Source: Diadema setosum
Lineage: Eukaryota > Echinodermata > Echinoidea > Diadematoida > Diadematidae
Assembly: GCF_964275005.1 (NCBI RefSeq)
Contig: NC_092705.1
Location: 17,015,385-17,079,384 of the forward strand
Direction: 5' to 3'
Length of the DNA: 64,000 nt
Below, piece by piece: positions 59,497 to 64,000 of the stretch (position 1 is its first letter; every line of letters begins with the position of its first letter). The position numbers and the translations under genes are program-made. Under the pieces are notes generated by a model, which saw only the letters and a program-made list of their open reading frames with translations, searched no databases and was not told where the DNA came from.

Positions 59497-61266
59497 TACT
59501 AACCACTACTTTACAATGACAAGGATGTGTGAGAAGAAAAGAAATCAATGATTGGTGCTTACAATGTAAAGAGGAATATTGGCACTGTGCTCAGAGAATG
59601 ATTGATGCCTGCGTGAACAACTTAAAAGGTCATCGGTCCATAGCTCAGTCAGGCCGGTCAATATGCAAATAATTACATCTTATATTAACTTAGAAAAGAA
59701 AAACAACCTCTCTTTCTTTCATGATGAGGCCACCAAATTAAAATTGCCCATAAAAATGGTGTCCTATTGTACACTTGTATCTGTCTTTCCCATTCATACA
59801 TCGTACCCAACAAATAGGGCCTGTTTGGACCTTCATTGTCTTCTCATTCAATAGACTTTAAAAACTGCCATGAAATGGGACATTTCCCAGTTTTGTTTAT
59901 TTTAATCATACAGATGTGTAAATGGATGCTTTAACCAAGACAGTGCTATGTGTCACACATTATGTTTGTACACAGTGTCACTGTGCTTTGACAACAGTGC
60001 AGGAATTGCAGGAACAGTGCATGAAATTGATGCATGAATACTTTGCATCATCACTCAGCTCAACATGCGGTCTGAAAGTAGTATCTCCAGTATGATAGGA
60101 TCAAGAAAATTTCAGGTCGATAGGGACACAACCCATAGTTCACAAATTAGTGTGCTATTTCACAAACTAGACCAAGATTTTTGGGGAAATTTTCCTGATC
60201 AAGTAATGTCTTATTTGCATCTTCATTGCACAAATAGCAGGTTAATTTGACATAATGGCTAACTGTGACTAGGGAAATCTGAGCCTTTCATGGGAGCAGT
60301 TTGCAAACACTGTTGCTTTTAATATTTTGTCTGGGCTACCCCACACACATAAAAAAAAAAAAAGAGTCCTAAACAGAAATGTTTGATAACAATATGCTAT
60401 TTTTGACATAATCAGAATTTGAACTATCCCTAACCACAAATCAACCCCTACTCTTCCATTGTGCGAAGAATCTTTTTTTATTTCCAAGCATTTTATCTCA
60501 AGATTATGGGAATTAAATTTCTTCTGCTTTGTCACATTGTTCTATTTCTGCAACAATGTGCCTTCAGCTTTTTGTTTGTTCAATGCAAAGACCAAATCTC
60601 TTTGAAATTCCGAGAATTTATATCCGACGGACTCTGTACCAATCCCAATCTGTAGCAAAAACATGCTGTTGTTGGCAAACACCTTGTATTTGATTTTTTT
60701 TCTACAAATTGTTAAACTCATGACACTACTGCCATTCTAAAAAAAAAAAAAAATGCACTGATAGGTTCTCTTGAAACTATAGATTCTGAGGAGGCAGAAA
60801 TAGCACTTTTTCTGTCACCGAGGAATCCTATTATCATTTCACTAGTGACTTGAAACAGTGCATGATATATTTGTTCATGAATATCATTCCACTGCATTAC
60901 CCAAACTATCTTCACTGGAATCAACCATTACCAATTTGATGCTGCAGGTGGGCAGCGAATTCAACAGGACGACGACTGTTTCCCCATGATACCGGGGCTT
61001 TAAGATAGCTTGTCACATGATCGAGAAGTGAGTTTCACAGTTAAATTGATTTCTGCTCCCTTTAGCCCAGTACCTAATCTTTGCTATTCTCACCACCCGT
61101 GATTGTTTTTCAATAAACCCTGTATGAACCCCTTTCTCCCAAAACATCCCTGTTACAGCTTTGCAGATGAATGGCTTGGTTTACCTCACATTTAGCTGAA
61201 CTTGTTTCACCATTCAACATGAATGATGTTACAGTCTTACAATAAACTAGTTACACAATTTCCATT

Positions 61267-61354
61267 TTAACCCATTGAGGATAAGTCCCGAGTACACTTG
61301 GCAAGCTTGGGAAACGTGTGTTTTTGCAAAATCAAACCGTCCTCAACTGGTTAA
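61267..61354. mobile_element. Miniature TTAA element (88 bp)
   Basis: TTAACCCATTGAGGATAAGT at the left and CCGTCCTCAACTGGTTAA at the right, each including TTAA, with an inner CCCGAGTACACTTGG word shared with 51878-51956. Confidence 0.62.
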
Positions 61355-61933
61355 AATTCGTTCCCCTTTAACCAAATTGGCTATCAAATCTACGACATAA
61401 AACTTACTTTCTACTTGCAGCTTTCACTGCCACCCCCCCCCCCCACCTCCATTGAGACTTTGCAAATGAGTGGACTACTTCCTCTTGACGTGGGAGGATT
61501 GTGACATCACAAAGGGTGCTAAATATAGACACAGAATATTCCAGTTCTCACAGGGGTTCCCATCAAGGGCCCGCTGAGTCCGTAAACCCTGTGCTGACCT
61601 GTCTGGGAATTGCTGGCCTGCTCCTACCCAGGGGAACATTCCACACCCAGTGATTAACAGCTCAAGTCTGCCTCCAAAGGCCAAACAGGCAAAACATTGC
61701 TAGCTAAATGAATCACTACTTATCTAATTACTTCCATGTACTCCCCTGGAACAACATGGGTATGTATGCATGTGCATGTGTATCAAAGATATGTGTGTAC
61801 ATGCATTTGTGTGTGGCAAGAGAGAGAAAAAGACATAGTATCATTTGACTGTGGGAGATGTCACTAGTTACCTATATTTCACTGAAGTTCAGTTATGAAA
61901 GATAAAAAAATAATGTGGCAATAGCAATGATAT

Positions 61934-62730
61934 TTAACCCTAAAAAGACTGGAGGGGGGGGGGGCCTAAAAGGCCCCCCCTCGACATTTCGCGCAATTAC
62001 TCTGCAACACGCAATGCTCTTGCCGTGATGCTCTATGACTTTTTTCTTTCGAGTTTCCCGCACATTTTGACACCAAATTTGTGATGCCTGGGGTTACGGT
62101 TCTGAAGTTACATAACTTTTTGTACATGCACGTGAGGCCGAAAATGGCTCAAAAATGTGATTTTGTGTACAAAGTCAATGCAAATTGAGTTTTTTCACAT
62201 GGTTCATATAAATATGCTTATTTTTACTCTCAATGGCTAAAATTAATTTGTTTTAGGAGTATTATGCTTCAAAAAGTGTCTGCCACAAATTTTGTTAAAA
62301 AAACAACAAAAACAAAAGGTCGAAAAAACAAAGAAATACCGTTGTACATAAGAAATTCATAAAACAATAAAATAAATAAGAAATCAATTTTGATACCGAA
62401 TTTTTTTTTCAAGTACATTTGCTAAGAATGCCACAAAGAATAATTAGACCAAAAATGAGCACTTTTGGAGCTTTATTTACTGATTTAGATCAAAGAGTCT
62501 GATTTCTCGCATAAATTAGCATAATTAATCAAAATAAAATAAAAGAAGACTATTTTGGAAAATCTAAATATACGATCTTGTAGATTACATCGCACACTAC
62601 CATTGTGCAAATTTTCGCGGCGTTCGCGCGATCAACGGCCGAGATCTTAAGGGGGGGCCCTTTAGGCCCCCCCCCCCCCCCCCCCCCAGTCTTTAGAGCT
62701 ACCAAAATAGCCCAGTCTTTTTAGGGTTAA
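61934..62730. mobile_element. PiggyBac-like TTAA MITE, copy 2 (797 bp)
   Basis: TTAACCCTAAAAAGACTGG at the left matches the inverse of CCAGTCTTTTTAGGGTTAA-type sequence at the right (pieces at 61934 and 62712-62730). Inside are inverted G/C runs around GGCCTAAAAGGCC and GGGCCCTTTAGGCCC. The core matches copy 1, for example CGCGCGATCAACGGCCGAGA versus CGCGCGATCGGTGGCCGAGA. Non-coding. Confidence 0.82.
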
Positions 62731-63013
62731 TAATCTTACACCACGGCCTAAAATGCTGACTACTAATAAAACTCTGTAATAATGAGAATCAATGAAAATA
62801 TACAAAACGATGGCATCAAATCACATACTGTATTCTGAACTGCATTTATAAACAAATCGTACCACCACATCACATTGTATTGAAAATCACACAGTTTACA
62901 CTCACATTTGTTTTTATAATCATTTTTTATGAGTATTTAGATAGTACACCTCACAAATGACACAGCAATTCCTCTGTTACAAAATCAGAGAATATGCCAT
63001 GTGGGAAACTTTA

Positions 63014-63402
63014 GGCGCGGTCAGACTGGCAAAAGATCGAGAAGTTTAACATCGGGAAGTCTTCGCAATCTTTTGTCGTGCGGTCACACTGGCAGCCAAA
63101 CTTGGATCAAGAAGTTTGGGTCATTGATACACGCGCGCAAGAAAGAAGAAAGAGCACGCCGTCTGATGACTAGTGATTGTGACGTAACAATGCACATCTG
63201 TACATGACAATGGCCTCGTGCTTCGGAGACACCACCCGCAAACAGATCGAGAAGTTTGCTGGGGGTGAGGGAAATATCCCCAGTTGGAGTGGGAAGTTTC
63301 GCGAGAAGTTTCACGGGAAGTTTGCGGTCACACTGTCAAAACTTCGAGATCTTAAAGATCGCGATCTTAAACTCCTCGATCTTTTGCCAGTCTGACCGTG
63401 CC
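63014..63402. mobile_element. TA-target MITE with GATCGAGAAGTTT word array (389 bp)
   Basis: GGCGCGGTCAGACTGGCAAA at the left is inverted at the right as TTTGCCAGTCTGACCGTGCC, continuing inward as AGATCGAGAAGTTTAA / TTAAACTCCTCGATCT. TA flanks both sides. Similar words recur internally: GCGGTCACACTGGCAG (63081), GATCAAGAAGTTTGGG, AGATCGAGAAGTTTGC (63245) and GCGGTCACACTG (63324). The open frames on both strands are by-products of this repetition. Confidence 0.8.
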
Positions 63403-64000
63403 TATTGTTCTTGCAAAAATATGATTCAACCTATTCTTTAACATATCCCACTCAAACAAAGTAAAAAACAACATCCCACCCCCCCCCCTCCAAAAAAAAA
63501 AAAAAAAAGACAAAAAATGAAAAGAAATTGGTGAAATCAATAGAAGAGTTCTGTAAGAGCTTGAATAAATCTACACAGGTCCTATGAATGTCATGATACA
63601 GGAAAATCAAATAAACACGAGGAGAGCAGAAAACCCTTGGGTACCTAAAATAGCTTTGTTGGTTACAACCATGTAAAAACCTATGTTGTGCAGACAAGAC
63701 AATCAAAGGAAAACTCTGCAATATAGAATTATGGGATATTTGCCATCTTTCTCTGAATCTGTCTAACCACCAAGCACCTGCACAACATGGACATCCTGCA
63801 AGATGCATAGATGGCAAAGGTCATCAGTATCTCATATCTGTAATATAGGCTTCATTCACCAAAGTTTAATTGAGAAATGACATTTTTGTCATCACCTTCA
63901 AAATAATCACTTCAACTAGTATGCCATCACTAGCACTGTCATGATTATGGGCATTGTCTATATTTATCATGCAGTCATTGTCATCACGCCATCATTTTTA
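63403..64000. other. Intron end of window, nothing recognised
   Basis: It contains a C run followed by an A run at about 63478-63508; the minus-strand frame across it is not convincing as coding. Confidence 0.5.

Larger units (their letters stand above)
57761..64000 (-). other. Glycogenin intron (at least 6.2 kb, open to the right)
   Basis: The previous glycogenin exon should end ...SFDG, but no matching sequence (FNSGVFVY or DADT type) was found up to 64000, so this is inferred to be one long intron filled with the MITEs listed separately. A stretch at 59500-61260 shows nothing else that I can support. Confidence 0.7.

Noticed and set aside
59630-59670. tRNA-like A box (ATAGCTCAGTCAGGCCGG)
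   Set aside because: No B box follows at the right distance, so neither a tRNA nor a SINE can be supported.
61475-61684. Minus-strand frame of 69 codons considered as a missing upstream glycogenin exon
   Set aside because: No glycogenin motif (DxD, FNSGVF, KLHCW) is present and there are no convincing matching splice sites.

Overview
The window looks like nuclear DNA from a marine invertebrate deuterostome, most likely an echinoderm. The evidence is spliced genes with GT-AG introns, an AT-rich background, many simple repeats, a tandem C1q-domain gene pair with coiled-coil stalks, and dense families of short non-autonomous DNA transposons with TA or TTAA targets. The phylum is inferred from repeat style and gene content; the species cannot be named from the sequence. 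I recognised no retrovirus, LTR element, Polinton, LINE reverse transcriptase or autonomous transposase.

Left part, 1-22 kb, plus strand: two paralogous secreted C1q-domain genes in tandem. Only the last two coding exons of the first gene are inside (290-458 and 1758-2001), with a polyadenylation signal at about 2250. The second gene runs from a 5' UTR acceptor at 15766, through a signal-peptide exon (15800-16150) and several coiled-coil/linker exons, to the same two-exon C1q domain (20619-20787 and 21471-21714). The two C1q domain exon pairs have identical lengths (169 and 244 bp) and phases. No collagen Gly-X-Y stretch is visible; the stalk is coiled coil. Between the genes lie simple repeats, several inverted-repeat elements and one unassigned candidate exon (8696-8958).

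Middle, 22-33 kb: the convergent intergenic region, holding a pogo/Tigger-like MITE, an 810-bp long-TIR element and two abutting tandem-repeat-cored elements.

Right part, 33-64 kb, minus strand: the 3' half of a glycogenin gene. Exons recognised from 5' to 3' are 57634-57760 (catalytic GGDQG and the self-glucosylated Tyr region), 54640-54826 (HFIGRxKPW), two nearly identical 246-bp linker exons (48476-48721 and 46628-46873), 44832-44902, possibly a 19-bp microexon (40216-40234), and the last exon 33175-33429 with the glycogen-synthase-binding motif. The N-terminal half of the enzyme must lie beyond 64000. The introns are crowded with mobile-element relics: palindromic TTAAAGG-ended MITEs, piggyBac-like TTAA elements, pogo-like MITEs, a tRNA-derived SINE and Helentron/HINE-like elements with about 160-320 bp internal repeats.

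The most notable observations are: (1) the duplicated glycogenin linker exon, whose copies differ at 2 of 246 bases, both amino-acid-changing, although the surrounding introns have diverged far more; (2) a 1.93-kb element at 34538-36470 carrying eight exact copies of GTCCTTCCGTTACC, which shares its AT-rich core with two TTAA elements that have different ends; (3) repeated docking of TTAA elements on the TTAA ends of other MITEs. All alignments were made by eye.
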